DNA of 64,000 nucleotides. It comes from Pseudevernia furfuracea (Eukaryota > Ascomycota > Lecanoromycetes > Lecanorales > Parmeliaceae). The position numbers were made by a program, and so were the translations under genes. Below the pieces are notes generated by a model. The model did no database searches. It saw only the letters and a list, made by a program, of their open reading frames with translations, and was not told the origin of the DNA. The stretch spans positions 310,001 to 374,000 of the forward strand of contig JAIUPT010000029.1 in assembly GCA_022315425.1 (NCBI GenBank), in the 5' to 3' direction. Shown here piece by piece: positions 1 to 13,009 of this stretch. Positions within the stretch are counted from its first letter, which is position 1; the number at the start of each line of letters is the position of its first letter.

Positions 1-1660
1 TCTTCAATTACGAGAATAGAGAGTTCAAGCGAAATATTTATTTAGAATACACGCAACGTAGCTATCGCGTAGCTTAATTCTATTATTAAGACTATTAATT
101 ATAAATAGCTCGTTTCACGCTTAGTAGCTCACATTGCGACAATAAGCGAAACGACATATAATCTTAATAACAAGTTCATCTTCGAGCTTATTAAAGTATT
201 TTAACTAAAAGACTCTTATATTTAATAGCGAAGAGAAGACGAAGCGTAAAATAAGCGAAAGAGTGACGTCGAAGCTTAAATATGAGATAGTTAGAAACTA
301 TTAAGATATAAGAACATATTATACGTTCTCGAAGAGACTTTCGTTCGCGAAGAGCTATTAAGACGTTATTATAACGATTTCTTAACGAGTTATTTCGATA
401 TTAATAAGACACTAAAATTAATAATTAAAAAATATTATTAAGATAGTATTAAAATATACGTGAAATTGTATATAAATATATATAATATCTATTAGAGAGT
501 GAAGATGAAGCGATATCGTTTATATAACGAGCTAAATGCGCTTTCTTAATCAAGTCGTTCTTAAAAGAAAATTACGATAAATTTTATTATAAATCTTTCT
601 TTAAGTCGACGCAAAGACTGCGTTTACGATATAATTCTTATAATCGTCGATAGATATATTAAAATAATAAGATATCTATTAATTATAAAGAAAATTAATA
701 TCTTTGATCTCGAACAACTACTCATAAAAGAAATCTTTCTTCGATTTAATTTATTAAAAGATATAGTTATCGATCGTGATTCTATATTTATAAGTGCGTT
801 TTGATCATAAGTTTGTTATTAAATGAAGATAAAACGTAGACTAAGCACTATCTTTTATTCTTAAACTAATAATCAAATCGAACGACAAAATTAAATCTTA
901 AAATATTATCTTCGAGTTTTTTATAACGAGTAACAAAACGACTAGACGAATCTCTTATTTATAGTCGAATATGTCTATCAACAAAGTTAATATAAGACGT
1001 TGAATCATAGTTTATTCTATACAATATACGACTACAATCTCGACTTCGAATTAAGAATCGAAAATGATTCTTCTTAAGAAGAGATATCAATAACGAAAGA
1101 ACGTATAAAAGAAATTTATACGTTACGAGAAAAACCTATAAAACGTTAATAAAAAGTATTCGAATCGTAAGCGAAGACGTATAACAAAAAGTATTAAGCA
1201 CAATTCTTTTAGAAAGAAGACTTGATGATATTATTAATCAAGAATCTTAAATAAAAACGATCAAACAAGAAGCTTTCGAATAAGATAATTAACTTATTCA
1301 TTATTCGAAATATCGTAGACAAGTAAGCTTATCGATTAACGCTTTCGTTAATCTATCGCATATATAACGTTTTTTATATGTTACTATTAGAACTCTATCG
1401 TCGTAAAGATAATAGCATAATGTTAATATATATAATAACGAAATTAATAGATAATAAAGAAGAATAAAAGATCGAAAAGATCTTAAACAAGTGAAAACGT
1501 AAGAATAAAATAAAATATCTTATTCGTTAAGCTAAATATTCTTATAAATATAATTAATAAGTATTAGAGAAAGATATAAAACATTTATAAAAGTTATAAG
1601 ACGCTTTTAAAAAGTTAAAGAAGCGAAGACGAAGAGCACGATAGATATATAAGAAATAAT
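1..1660 (+). pseudogene. pol 3' part: integrase and chromodomain, RIP-inactivated
   Basis: Integrase would insert the element cDNA into chromatin. The catalytic core can be followed in one frame: the first catalytic Asp lies in a DFI-type motif that now reads NFI near 575-600 (D to N), the second is in a DRDSIF stretch near 775, and the Glu is in IERQN near 880. The C-terminal integrase region (RIYNVFYM, LYRRKDN) is at about 1340-1410. A chromodomain-like segment (EKILNK...IKYLIRWAK) follows at about 1468-1620, which marks the element as a chromovirus. Many in-frame stops sit where Gln or Trp is expected. The family assignment is firm; the protein is not functional. Confidence 0.85.
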
Positions 1661-3379
1661 ATCTCGAAGAATAACGATTTTAAAATTGTTTGAAGATATC
1701 GTAATAAAAAAAGATATTTAAAGATCAAAGAGAATCGAAAAAACACAATTTATAAGCAACGTAAAGTATATCTATTATATCTAACTCGAAGATTAGACGT
1801 ATTAAAGATATCGACGTAAGATTAGATTACTTCGTCTCTTATATTATCTTGTTCTTATTCTCTTAATCTCTCTCGTTATTATTCTTATTCTCGTTCTCCT
1901 TCTCGTTATTCGCATCAATTCTCTAAATAATAACATTTATATCTAATTTCTTTAACTTTTTAGTTCTAGCTGCGACGAACTCGATAAAGAAGACGACGAG
2001 AGACGTCGAGAAAGTGAGAGTCTCATCAGAAAAAAACGACTTGAAGACGTCGACCTCGTCGACGAGAGTCTCGTCTCCTCAGTCATTATCGTCATTATTC
2101 TCATCGTTATAATCGTCGTCATCTTCGTTGTCGTTACGATTGTTATCGTCTTCGTTATTATTATCGTTAAAAGACGACGAAGAAAAGTCTAATAAAGAAG
2201 AGAGAGAGATCAAATTAAGCGACGAAAGACTCGTCTAAAAGTAACGTTAACATAATCAAAGCGTGATATTAACGAACTCGAAGCACATATCGAAAAGCGC
2301 ATAATATTATATATATCTCGAAGGGTCTTCGACAAATTGCGCAGGGTTCTAATCTAATCTAAAATCGTCGTTAACATATCGAGTTTCTTATACTTATCTA
2401 AACGATTCTATATTCGTTGATACGTCGAGAACAACTTATCGAATCGTTTAATTTAACGCATTAACGTCGCACGACTGACGTAGTTATAATAATACGAGTC
2501 TCAGCGACGTCGTATCGATCGAGCGTATCTAACTCGAAGACGAAACACGTTATTCGCGAACGTTCGAATCGCGACAATTGTTAAAATCTATTAATACTTC
2601 GATTAACTCATATTTTGTTTACGCTATCAATGCGTTTCGAATAAAAATACATATAGTCACGCAGTTGACTTTCCTCTTCGCACAATTATTATATCGTGTC
2701 AAATTGTTATCTTCGTTATCGAATTTGTTATTGCACGATTCTGCGTCGTGCTCTTAAGCATAACGCGCATAACGATAGTATAAATTCTTTAAGAGACGCT
2801 TAACTATACGAATAAATCGTACGATAAGCGCCGCGAGAGCGGATTAAAAGCGTGTTAATAACGCATACGAAAATCGAGAAGCTTAGACTTATAACTAATA
2901 ATACAAGAATTGAGAAAACAATTGAAGCTATCATAATTAAATAGATGATACGACAATATTTAATATAAGTATAAGAAGTATAATATCTACGTTTAATAAC
3001 TATAAATTAAAACAAAGAGAAGTGTGTTTTGCTGAAAGCAAAAAGTTTAAAAAAACAAACTTATATATAATTCATGACTAGCGCATAGTAATTATTCACG
3101 TCGCGCATTTATAACGACGACGACGCGATCGCGCGATTCACGACTCAAACAATAAGAGACATTAACAACGTCGACAAACTTCACGTCGTCTACGATTATA
3201 CGAATATTTTTATTTTTATACGTAAGGCGCAGAGATATTACAATCTACGCATTTTAAATTGAGATTTATAATATTAACGCGAAGCTAATCTAAAAGAACT
3301 CTTTCTCTTATATTCTCTTTGAAGTTTAAAGAATTTTAATAAGTCTATTCAGAGCAATGAATTCGAGAACGAATTCTTA

Positions 3380-3393
3380 AAGAGAGAAGATTA
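3380..3393 (+). promoter_or_regulatory. polypurine tract, family I copy 0
   Basis: A purine run (AAAGAGAGAAGAT) directly abuts the 3' LTR, the position at which plus-strand DNA synthesis is primed in LTR retrotransposons. The same tract adjoins the left LTR of the copy at 7012 on the other strand (7281-7294). Confidence 0.6.
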
Positions 3394-3661
3394 TATTAAC
3401 AGCGAGTCTAAGAAAATAGTTATCGTATAAGCTTAAGAATTGTCGAGCGTAATCGAATCGCTTGATATACGTATATTAAGCGAATTCTTGATGTGAGAAG
3501 CTTAAGAGAGTTATGCTTCGAAGTTTCTTATTTTTCTTTCTTAAGAATTAGTCTTACTATTAGATATACTATATATAATATATATATCTTCGCTAAGTTC
3601 ACATTGCTACACAATTCTAGTCTGTCTTATATATATCTATATTATATAAGTTAGTCTAACA
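3394..3661 (+). repeat. LTR, family I, 3' LTR of copy 0
   Basis: This 268-bp sequence is the reverse complement of the LTRs at 7012, 14327, 21235, 28548 and 55168. It starts TA (TG before mutation) TTAACAGCGAG and ends CTAACA. It has the family's TATATATAT-rich segment about 40 bp from its 3' end. Confidence 0.9.
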
Positions 3662-4097
3662 TTTAATAAGCAATTTAAAAACATGTGTTATCTAAAATCG
3701 TCTCTTTTTGTTGAGATAAAGATAAGAAATTCAAAAAAGATCAGTTTAATCAAAAAAAAGATCATTACTTTATCTCTATTAGACTCACATATCTCATTAA
3801 TACTCTCTATATTAGTGCTTTCTTTATTAAAATAATAATTACAAAGAGACGATAGAGATGAAAGAGATGTCGTAAGAGATAGAAGAGATAGAAGAGATAG
3901 AGATAATAAAACTATTATAGTAATATAAAAATCAGTTGAGAAAGAGACTGTTTATCGAAAATCAACTCGTAATAGACTTATAATAAACAAAAAAGAATAA
4001 AGTAGCTGTCGAAGACATAATAATATTATTCAATATGATTATGTAGAGTTGTTATAGAATTTTGATGCGATGTAGACATTTTAGTGTTGATAAGCTC
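3662..4097. other. AT-rich stretch, no recognisable gene
   Basis: About 440 bp of AT-rich sequence between an LTR and the palindrome. It includes a short run of AGAGATAGA repeats around 3850-3905. I see no coding frame or known repeat. Confidence 0.5.
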
Positions 4098-5339
4098 TAT
4101 TACGAGATAAAGTTAGTTCATAGATCAAGCAGTGCTTAAACCCTTGATTCTAGTTCGTGATTAATAACAATTGAGTTTCTACTAAGCGACGCTTTATGCG
4201 ATAGTCATGTTAATTTCGTCTGATCACATATAGAGACCCTGAGCGCTTACTTCTTATTTTTCTTTCTTGTCTTTCGTCTTATAAATAGATCTAACTCTAT
4301 CAGACCAAGTATATCAAGTAATAGTTCTAGTTTCAGTCTCGTTCTCTGACATTACGAAAGATCTACTATTTATAATACTCTCACGTGTTAACTCGAGTCT
4401 CGACACTATAATCGACGCTGAAGATCAGCAGCGAATCCAGCACTTTATTCAATAAGTGACTAACAATCCCCAAGAGATTCTTAATCAAATCGACGCCTTG
4501 CAACGACGCGTTGACGACGTCTTCATCGATACCTCTGTCTCGTCCGAAGCGACATTATTTATCGCTTCGATGCTTGATTTACAGACTATACAAGCATTAT
4601 CTGTATTGTTTCAATCAATATAAATCAATTAATCGTCTCCTGTTGTTCTTTTCCCTTCTTCAGTCGCTCTCGTAATCTTCAAATTCGAGAAACTTTCTAA
4701 TATTTCTGAGTATAATGATGACGTGAATAAATTGAATGTATGAGAACAAAGTCTCATTCATAAGATACATATCAATCACGATCGATATTCTATCGATTAG
4801 AAGAAGATCGTCTACGTCGAAAATCGACTCGTTATGAGAAAGAAAGCTCAAATCCTTATAAGCAAATATCGATTCGATGAACTCTATATTCTCGTTAGTT
4901 TTAAAGACTATCGCGTCAAGCTACGCAAATGCTGTAGCGATTATCGATTTGATTAAGAATCTCTTGAGAATTATTAGTCACTTGTTGAATAAAGTGCTGA
5001 ATTCGCTGCTGATCTTCAGCGTCGATTATAGTGTCGAGACTCGAGTTAACACGTGAGAGTATTATAAATAGTAGGTCTTTCGTAATGTCAGAGAACGAGA
5101 CTGAAACTAGAACTATTACTTGATATACTTGGTCTGATAGAGTTAGATCTATTTATAAGACGAAAGATAAGAAAGAAAAGTGAGAAGTGAGCGCTCAGCG
5201 TCTCTATATGTGATCAGACGAAATCAACATGACTATCGCATAAAGCGTCGCTTAGTAGAAACTCAATTGTTATTAATCACGGGCTAGAATTAAGGGTTTA
5301 AGCACTACTTGATCTATGAACTAACTTCACTTCGTGACA
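4098..5339. repeat. Large palindrome: inverted copies of the 5' end of an LTR element
   Basis: Positions 4098-4493 and 4944-5339 are inverted copies of each other (396 bp arms) around a 450-bp centre. Mismatches are mostly C/T and G/A. Each arm looks like an LTR (start TGTTACGAG-like, TATAAATAGAT box near 4275, end CTGACA near 4353) followed by a leader and the start of gag; the centre continues gag. So the 5' end of the element has been copied back in inverted orientation. No matching 5-bp duplication is visible at the outer ends (AGCTC and ATTTT). Confidence 0.8.
4403..4934 (+). pseudogene. gag fragment of an LTR retrotransposon
   Basis: A single reading frame runs from the left palindrome arm through the centre. 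It has a coiled N-terminal part (AEDQQRIQHFIQ, ALQRRVDDV) and then a Gag-like region (FEKLSNISEYNDDVNKLN, HDRYSID, KDYRVKLRKCC). Stops (TAA, TGA, TAG) fall where Gln or Trp fits. The frame is lost on entering the inverted right arm at 4944. Gag would form the virus-like particle. The assignment rests on general Gag layout; no zinc knuckle is present in this fragment. Confidence 0.55.
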
Positions 5340-7006
5340 ATTTTATATTCTTTCTTTTATTATTTTTATTAAAATTTATATTCTTTAATTAATATAATTT
5401 ACTTAAAAATCGACGCGATATCTATAATAACTAATAAGAAAAAAAGAGATATAGACTTCGTTTCGATATTTATATAAACATTTTATATATCTTTTATAAT
5501 AAATATTATCTTTATATCTTATTTTTATCGCTTTATATTCTTTACTTTATATAACTTTATAATCTTATATTTAAATTCTAATATCGTATAAAGAGAGAAT
5601 ATAATATATTTAAATAAATAAAGAGATCTTAATTAAGCTCTTTAAATAAAATTTATTATTAATAAATATAGTAATATAATAATATAATAGTATAATAATA
5701 TCTTTTACTATTTTAATTAATCGAACTATCGAGTTATAACGAAATATTAAATTCGAACTTAATTTGATTTGATTTGATTTTTATACTCGTTTCTATCTAA
5801 ACTACGAAAGATAATTACGAGCTACTTCGTAGATAATAATTTTCTGCATTATTATATGCGTAAGAGAAATCTTTAAGTGTCATCGTTTAACGTACGTGTC
5901 ACTTAAAATAAAAACTCTTACTTTCTGCTTAGACGCACGCTGCATATCACACTGAGTACTGTGACATTTAGATCTTGACTAATTGTACGATAAGGACGTT
6001 GTCTGCTTCTCGAATTGATCAAAAAGTCTAATCTAACTGCGTGATACACTGAATCACGACGTTGCGCGACGGGGTCGCGACTGATATAGTTGTGACGACT
6101 ACACTATATAGAGAGAAGACGGTGTTGAGATGATATGATTACGACTCACTTCGTAGTTAGTCTGATATCACTAATCTCGATGAACGAGGTCGATTCTAGT
6201 GATGATGTAAGTCATTCGAGAGACTCGAGAGCTTGCGCTTCTATATTTGCGTTCAACTATCGAATAAGAAGATCGATAATTACAGTTAACGTTAGATCTT
6301 AGAGCGAGATCTAACGAGAGAGATAGAATATCGAGATAAAGAGTATCGATTACGTATCGTTACTGCTTCGATAGTTGACGTTATTAATTTAAATTATTAA
6401 CTCGAACGAGAGTGAGAAGTTCTCATATTCACGCGTTCGTCTAAAGTCTTGACGCGATCTCGCGTTGTGAAAACTTTGCTCAGAGAAGATAAGATTCTAA
6501 GAAGAGAATTCGACGCGCGATTAATCGATTTCTATATAGTATTGTTACTCGTTGAGCACGTAAAGCTAATTTTAGAGAATAAATTTTATAATAAATATAT
6601 CGAGAAGACTCTATAAAAGAGTAGATGTTATCGTTGAGAATAAAACGCGATAGACGTACGAACGCACGCGACAGCGAGAGCGAGAGTTGAGTATCTTCTT
6701 GATATGAGCATAATCTAAACTATTTCGACTTTGTTTTTCGTTATTTTCGTTACGTTATATTCTCGAAGCGAGCATCGTGAGAGAGAAGATAAATATCTAT
6801 AATTTCTTCGATCATATCGAGATCACACGCTCTCGCGTAACTAATGTGAAGTAATTAACTACTAATATATCTTTTATCTCTAATCATTCAACACTTCTTA
6901 GACGCAAAGTGAGCGCGTTACTACGAGATTTATTTTCGTTCGTTCGTTGCTGCTGTTGCTACTACTAATCTCGCTCGCGTCGCGTCGTCGCATCGTCGCA
7001 TCGTTC
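5340..7006. other. AT-rich stretch, no recognisable gene
   Basis: About 1.7 kb between the palindrome and the next element. Low-complexity AT runs dominate 5340-5760. The rest has scattered CpG-containing words but no frame that I can recognise. TTATC at 7007-7011 is the target duplication of the next element. Confidence 0.5.
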
Positions 7007-7011
7007 TTATC

Positions 7012-7280
7012 TGTTAGACTAACTTATATAATATAGATATATATATAAACAGACTAGAATTGTGTAGCAATGTAAACCTAGCGAAGATATATATATTATG
7101 TATAGTATATCTAATAGTAAGACTAATTCTTAAGAAAGAAAAATAAGAAACTTCGAAACATGACCCTCTTAAGCTTTTCACGTCAAGGATCCGCTTGACA
7201 TGCGTATATCAAGCGATTCGATTACGCTCGATAACTCTCGAGCTTATACGATAACTATTCTCTTAATCTCGCTACTAACA
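7012..7280 (-). repeat. LTR, family I, 3' LTR of copy 1
   Basis: 269 bp, paired with 14327-14595. Compared with that LTR it has lost many GG, CC, CA and TG dinucleotides by G-to-A and C-to-T change. Confidence 0.92.
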
Positions 7281-7733
7281 TGATCTTCTCTCTTCAAAAA
7301 TTCGTTCTCGAATTCATTACTTTAAATAGACTCATTAAAACTCTTTAAATCTCAAAGAGAACATAAGAGAAAGAGTTCTTTTAGATTAGCTTCGCGCTGA
7401 CATTGCAAATCTCAATTTGAAATGCGTAGATTGTAATATCTCTACGCCTTGCGCATGAAAATAAAAATGTTCGTATAATCGTAGACGACGTGAAGTTTGT
7501 CGACGTTGTTAATGTCCCTTGTTGTTTGGATTGTGAGTCGCGTGATCGCGTCGTCGTCGTCATGAGTGCGCGACGTGAATAATTGCTATGCGCTAGCCGT
7601 GAGTTGTGTATAAGTTTGTTTTTTTAAACTTTTTATTTTTCATAAAACACACTCTTCTCTATTCTAATTCACAGTCATCAAACGTAGATATTACATATCT
7701 TATATATACACTAAATCTTGTCGTATCATCTAT

Positions 7734-8460
7734 TTGATTATGACAGCTTTAATTGTTCCCTCGATTCTTATATTATTAGTCGTGAGTCTAAGCTTCTCGA
7801 TTTTCGTATACGTTACTAACACGCTTTCAGCCCGCTCTCGCGGCGCTTATCGTACGATTCACTCGTATAGTGAAGCGTCTTCTGAAGAATTCGTGCTGTC
7901 GTTGTGCGCGTCGTGCTTGAGAGCACGACGTAGAGTCGTGCAATAACAAGTTCGATAACGAAGATAACAATTTAACACGATATAATAATTATACGAAGAG
8001 GAAAGTCAACTGCGTGACTATATATATTTTTATTCGAAACGCATTGATAGCGTAAACAAAATATGAGTTAATCGAAGTATTAATAGATTTCAGCAATTGC
8101 CGCGATTCGAACGTTCGCGAATAACGTGTTTCGTCTTCGAATCAGATACGCTCGATCGATGCGACGTCGCTGAGACTCGTATTATTATAACTACGTTAGT
8201 CGTGCGACGTTAATGCGTTAAATTAAACGATTCGATAAGTTGTTCTTAGCGTATCAACGAATGTAGAATCGTTTAGATGAGTATAAGAAACTCGATATGT
8301 TAACGACGATTCTAGATTAGATTAAAACTCTACGCAATTTGTCGAAGACCCTTCGAGATATATATAATATTATGCGCTTTTCGATATGTGCTTCGAGTTC
8401 GTTAATATCACGCTTTAATCATGTTAACGTTATTTTTAAACGAGTCTTTCGTCGCTTAAT
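7734..8460 (+). pseudogene. Antisense coding-like frame in the 3' region of family I, copy 1
   Basis: Antisense to gag-pol, between the integrase end and the 3' LTR. A 70-residue open frame begins with a hydrophobic segment (IVPSILILLVVSLSFSIFVY), which could be a signal anchor or membrane span. It then continues past TAA and TGA codons (from CAA or TGG) as a Gln/Arg-rich frame (YEEESQLRDYIYFYSKRID). Further on, another frame holds a coiled segment (KRFDKLF...VQNRL). The same layout is present in copies 0 and 2. I do not recognise the protein. It may be an additional element gene or only a chance frame kept because the copies share descent. Confidence 0.3.
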
Positions 8461-9029
8461 TTGATCTCTCTTTCTTCTTTATTAGACTTTTCTTCGTCGT
8501 CTTCTAACGACAGTAATAACGAAGACGATAATAATCGTAACGATAACGAAGATGACGACGATTATAATAATGAGAATAATAACGATAATGACTGAGAGAA
8601 CGAGACTCTCGTCGACGAGGTCGACGTCTTCGAGTCGTCTTTTCTCGACGAGACTCTCGCTTTCTCGACGTCTCTCGTCGTCTCTTTTATCGAGTTCGTC
8701 GCAGCTAGAACTAGAAAGTTAAAGAAACTAAATGTGAATGTTATTATTTAGAGAGTTGATGCGGACGACGAGAAGAACGAGAATAAGAATAATAACGAGA
8801 GAGATTGAGAGAATAAGAACGAGATAATGTAAGAGACGAAGTAATCTGACCTTGCGTCGATATCTTTGATGCGTCTAATCTTCGAGTTAGATATAATAGA
8901 TATACTCTACGCTGCTTATGAGTTGTGTTTTTTCGATTCTCTTTGATCTTTAAACATCTTTTTTTATTACGATGTCTTTAAACAATTTTAAAATCGTTAT
9001 TCTTCGAAATATTATCTTTTATGTATCTA

Positions 9030-12000
9030 TCGTGCTCTTCGTCTTCGCTTCTTTGACTTCTCGAAAGCGTCTTATAACTTTTATAAATATTTTATATCTT
9101 TTTTTAATACTTACTAATTATACTTATGAAAATACTTAGCTCAACGAATAAGATATTTTATCTTATTCTTACGCTTTCGCTTATTTAAGATCTTTTCGAT
9201 CTCTTATTCTTCTTTATTATCTATTAATTTCGTTACTATATATACTAATATCGTGTTATTATCTTTACGACGATAGAGTTTTAATAGTGATACATAAAAA
9301 ACGTTATATATACGATAGATTAACGAAAGCGCTAATCGATAAACTTGCTTATCTACGACGTTTCGAATAATGAATAAGTCAATTATCTTATTCGAAAGCT
9401 TCTTGTTTGATCGTTTTTGTTTGAGATTCTTGATTGATAACATTATCAAGTCTTCTTTCTAAAAGAATTGTGCTTGATGCTTTTTGTTATACGTTTTCGC
9501 TTACGATTCGAATACTTTTTATTAACGTTTCGTAAGCTCTTCTCGTAACGCATAAATTTCTTTTACACGTTCTTTCGCTGTTAATATCTTCTCTTAAGAA
9601 GAATCGTTCTCGATTCTCAATTTAAAGTCGAAGTTATAGTCGTATATTATATAGAATAAACTGCAATTCAACGTCTTATATTAACTTTATTGATAGATAT
9701 ACTCGACTATAAATAAGAGATTCGTCTAGTCGTTTTGTTACTCGTTGCAAAAAACTCGAAGATAGTGTTTTAAGATTTGATTTTGTCGTTCGATTTGATT
9801 ATTAGTTTAAGAATAAAAGACAGTGCTTAGTCTACGTTTTATCTTCATTTGATAACAGACTTGCGATCAAAACGCACTCGTAAATACAGAATCACGATTA
9901 GTGACTATATCTTTTAATGAGTCAAATCGAAGAAAGATTTCTTTTATAAGCAGCTATTCGAGATCGAAGACATTAATTTTCTTTGTGATTGATAGATATC
10001 TCATCATTTTGATATATCTATCGACGATTATAAGAATCGCATCGTAAACGTAGTCTCTGCGTCGACTTGAAGAAAGATTCGTAATGAAATTCATCGTAAT
10101 TTTCTTTTAAGAACGACTTGACTGAGAAAGCGCACTCAGCTCGTCATGTGAACGATATCGCTTCATCTTCACTCTCTAACAGATATCACATATATTCATA
10201 TATGATTTCACGTCTATCTTAATACTATTTCAATAGTATTTTCTAGTCATTAGTTTTAGTGTCTTATCGACATCGAAATGTCTCGTTAAGAAATTATTAT
10301 GATGACGTCTCAATAGCTCTTCGCGGACGAAAGTCTCTTCGAGAACGTACAACATATTCTTATATCTTAACAGTCTCTGACTATTTTATATTCAAGCTTC
10401 GACGTTATTCTTTCGCTTGTTCTGCGCTTCGTCTTTTCTTCGCTATTAAATATAAGAGTCTTTCAGCTGAAGTGCTTTAATAAGCTCGAAGATGAACTTG
10501 TTACTAAGATTATATGTCGTTTCGCTTATTGTCGCAATGTGAGCTACTGAGCGTGAGACGAGCTATTTGTAATTAATAGTCTCAGCAATAGAATTAAGCT
10601 GCGCGATAGCTACGTTGCGTATATTCTAAGTAAGCATCTCGCTTGAACTCTCTGCTCTCGCAGTTGAAGGTTCTCTAAGTCTCGAAGAATATATAATATT
10701 AAGATAAGTCTCTTGAATTGTAACTGTTATCAAATTCGTAAGTGTTATCTTCTGAGCAGTCACTTCTTCTCTATTGTTAGTTACTAGATTATACTATATA
10801 TTCACGTCTAGACTATGTATCGCAAAGAGGGGCTCAACGTTTGAGCTGCGCTTCGTATACTCATAACTCTTATCTTGCTCATACGCTATTCGAATAATAA
10901 CAAATATGAGACTTATCAGATCTTTTATCGCTGTCAATTTCTATTACAACGTTGACAATAGTCGATTTAGCGACTCGTTTTCACTCTTATAATTAGATCG
11001 CCTTGACGACGCATCGACTGAATTTGTCTTTTCTGATCTGTGTGTAATGAAAAAATCAAACATTAATAACTTCATTGCCCACCTGACTTGTCGTTTATTC
11101 AAACTCGTCATTTTCATGAAGTACTTTAGATTGTTATAGTTCGTAAGTACTTTCACAGAATGAAAACTCTCTTTCAAATAATAACGTTACTATTTGAAGA
11201 TCGTTACGATAACGAGTAGCTTCTAATCATAAGTCTTATAGTTTCGCTCTACAGAAATTATTTTTCGAGAATAAAATGTAATTAAATGTCATTGCTTATT
11301 GTTATTTTATAACTGGGTCAAAATGTCTGTTAAGTCGAAATCTAAAGTATTCGTTTTCACTCTAATGAGAAGTTCTAAATCAAAGTAATATAGAAGAGAC
11401 GCTTTCGTAAAGACTTCGCGAAGTCGTCGAAATGTCTTCTTCGCCTCAACAGATCAATCAAAAGATTCTATCTTAATTCCCTTGATACTTCTCTTAAGCA
11501 AGTTTATAAGTAATTCGACAATTTAAGAATAATGATAAATGAATCTTCGATAGAAATTTACAAAGTTCAAAAAGATTTATATCTCATAAAAGAACTTAGA
11601 TCTCGATTACTTCTGAATTGCTTTCACTCTGCGTTTGTTCATTGCGACGTTATCGATAAATATTATAAAGTCTAAAAATTCGACTTCTGTGATAAAGAAC
11701 TCACATTTCTTCAAACTTGCGTATAGACTAAAACGTCTTAGTCTCTTAAGCACTTGCTTAACATAATCTAAATGTTCTTCTTGCGAACTCGAATAAATTA
11801 GAATGTCGTTAAGATAAACAACGCAAAAATTGTTAATTAGGCTCGTTAACGACTTGTTGATATAAGTCTGAAAGGTCGCAGAGACGTTGATTAGATCAAA
11901 TGACATTATCAAGTACTCAAAGTGGTCATAACGCGTACGAAACGCAGTCTTTCACTCATCGCCCTTGCGAATTCGAATACGATAATACGTATTCTTGAGA

Positions 12001-12990
12001 TTTAATTTTGTGAATCTCTTGACTTCATTTAGACGATCTAGAGTCTTATTAATTAAAGACAAAGAGTGACGATTTTTTATCGTGACTTTGTTCAACTCTC
12101 GATAGTCGACATATAGTCGCAAGTCGTTATTCTTTTTTGATACGAAAAGAATAGAGAATTCTACTGAGCTCGTTGAATACTAAATTCAGTCTTTCGCTAA
12201 GATATCGTCTAGATATGTTCTTAGTGTCGCTAACTCGATGTTAGATAGATTGTATAATAAATCAAATAATGATTTCGCTGTAGTCTCAATGACATGATCA
12301 CGTTCTTCGTGCGACGAGAGTCGATCGACTTCTTCGATTGAAAATACGTCTTCGTATTCGCGCAACTTCTCTGACAATTTTGAAGCAGCGTCTGCGATCT
12401 GCGATTATAATATATTCGTTAAGACTTCGTTAATGTGATGTTCTCTTGCTCGCGCATCAAAAATATCTATGATCACTAAAGCATATATTAACTTTTCTCC
12501 CTTTAATGCGTTAACAAAATCTTGAAATAAGAGTATCTTATACGTATACGCATCGACATCAAAGCGTTAGATTCTCTTAGCAATGTTAATCACGATATCT
12601 TTATCTGTTAATGCTAACAGTCTTAATATAAAGAATAAATTGTCTTCTTTTGCGATAACATAAAAGATGTGCGAACATCGCTTTATATGACTTTAACTAT
12701 CTTATAACTTATAATATACAAGATAGACGACATAGCAAAAGATCGTGTTATTATTTATTTATTTGACACTTGACAAAGACGCTTCGACTGATTCGAGATT
12801 ATGTTCGAGGGCAAAGCGCTGGTCAATCACATTGACTTCGACTTCGTTATCAAATTGTGTCGAAGTCGATATTAGAATTGCTTCTCGATCTTCTGCAATC
12901 ACTTTCTCTAAAAAAATTATATTAAGTGTCGAAATGACTTCTTGTTTTGCCCTCGTCGTTAAGAAGTCTTCGACGAGAATCTTTCTTTTC
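9030..12990 (-). pseudogene. pol of family I copy 1: RT, RNase H, integrase, chromodomain
   Basis: RT begins near 12377 with an EYEDVFS motif and a YLDDILAKD stretch. The polymerase active site reads YLNDILIYS near 11810, where YxDD is expected (D to N). RNase H is seen at 10944-11177 (VLTNYNNLKYF, THRSEKTNSVDASSRR). Integrase spans about 10,500 to 9204 and ends in a RIYNVFYVSLL segment. The chromodomain follows at about 9190-9030. Stops and missense changes are transitions. The protease region around 12,400-12,950 is too decayed to place its DSG motif. The frame breaks into fragments, so no active enzyme can be made. Confidence 0.85.
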
Positions 12991-13009
12991 TCGACGAAGA
13001 TAACTCGAT

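Larger units (their letters stand above)
1..3661 (+). mobile_element. Ty3/gypsy chromovirus, family I, copy 0 (3' half)
   Basis: This is the 3' half of the same retrotransposon that lies complete, in the opposite orientation, at 7012-14595 and 21235-28814. The left edge of the window cuts it in the linker between RNase H and integrase. It runs through integrase, chromodomain, a long 3' non-pol segment and the 3' LTR. Its 3' end faces the 3' end of the next copy. RIP-type transitions are dense and reading frames carry many TAA, TAG and TGA codons. The base after the LTR starts TTTAA; the matching target duplication is outside the window. Confidence 0.9.

Noticed and set aside
4660..4851. Minus-strand 63-codon frame in the centre of the palindrome
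   Set aside because: It lies antisense to the longer gag frame on the plus strand and has no features of its own.
7381..7563. Minus-strand 60-codon frame near the left LTR of family I copy 1
   Set aside because: Not open in copies 0 and 2, Thr/Ser-rich composition follows from the CGTCGT run; treated as chance.
10259..10480. Plus-strand 73-codon frame, also at 24480-24701
   Set aside because: It is antisense to the start of integrase, whose sense frame is recognisable, so the frame is a shadow.
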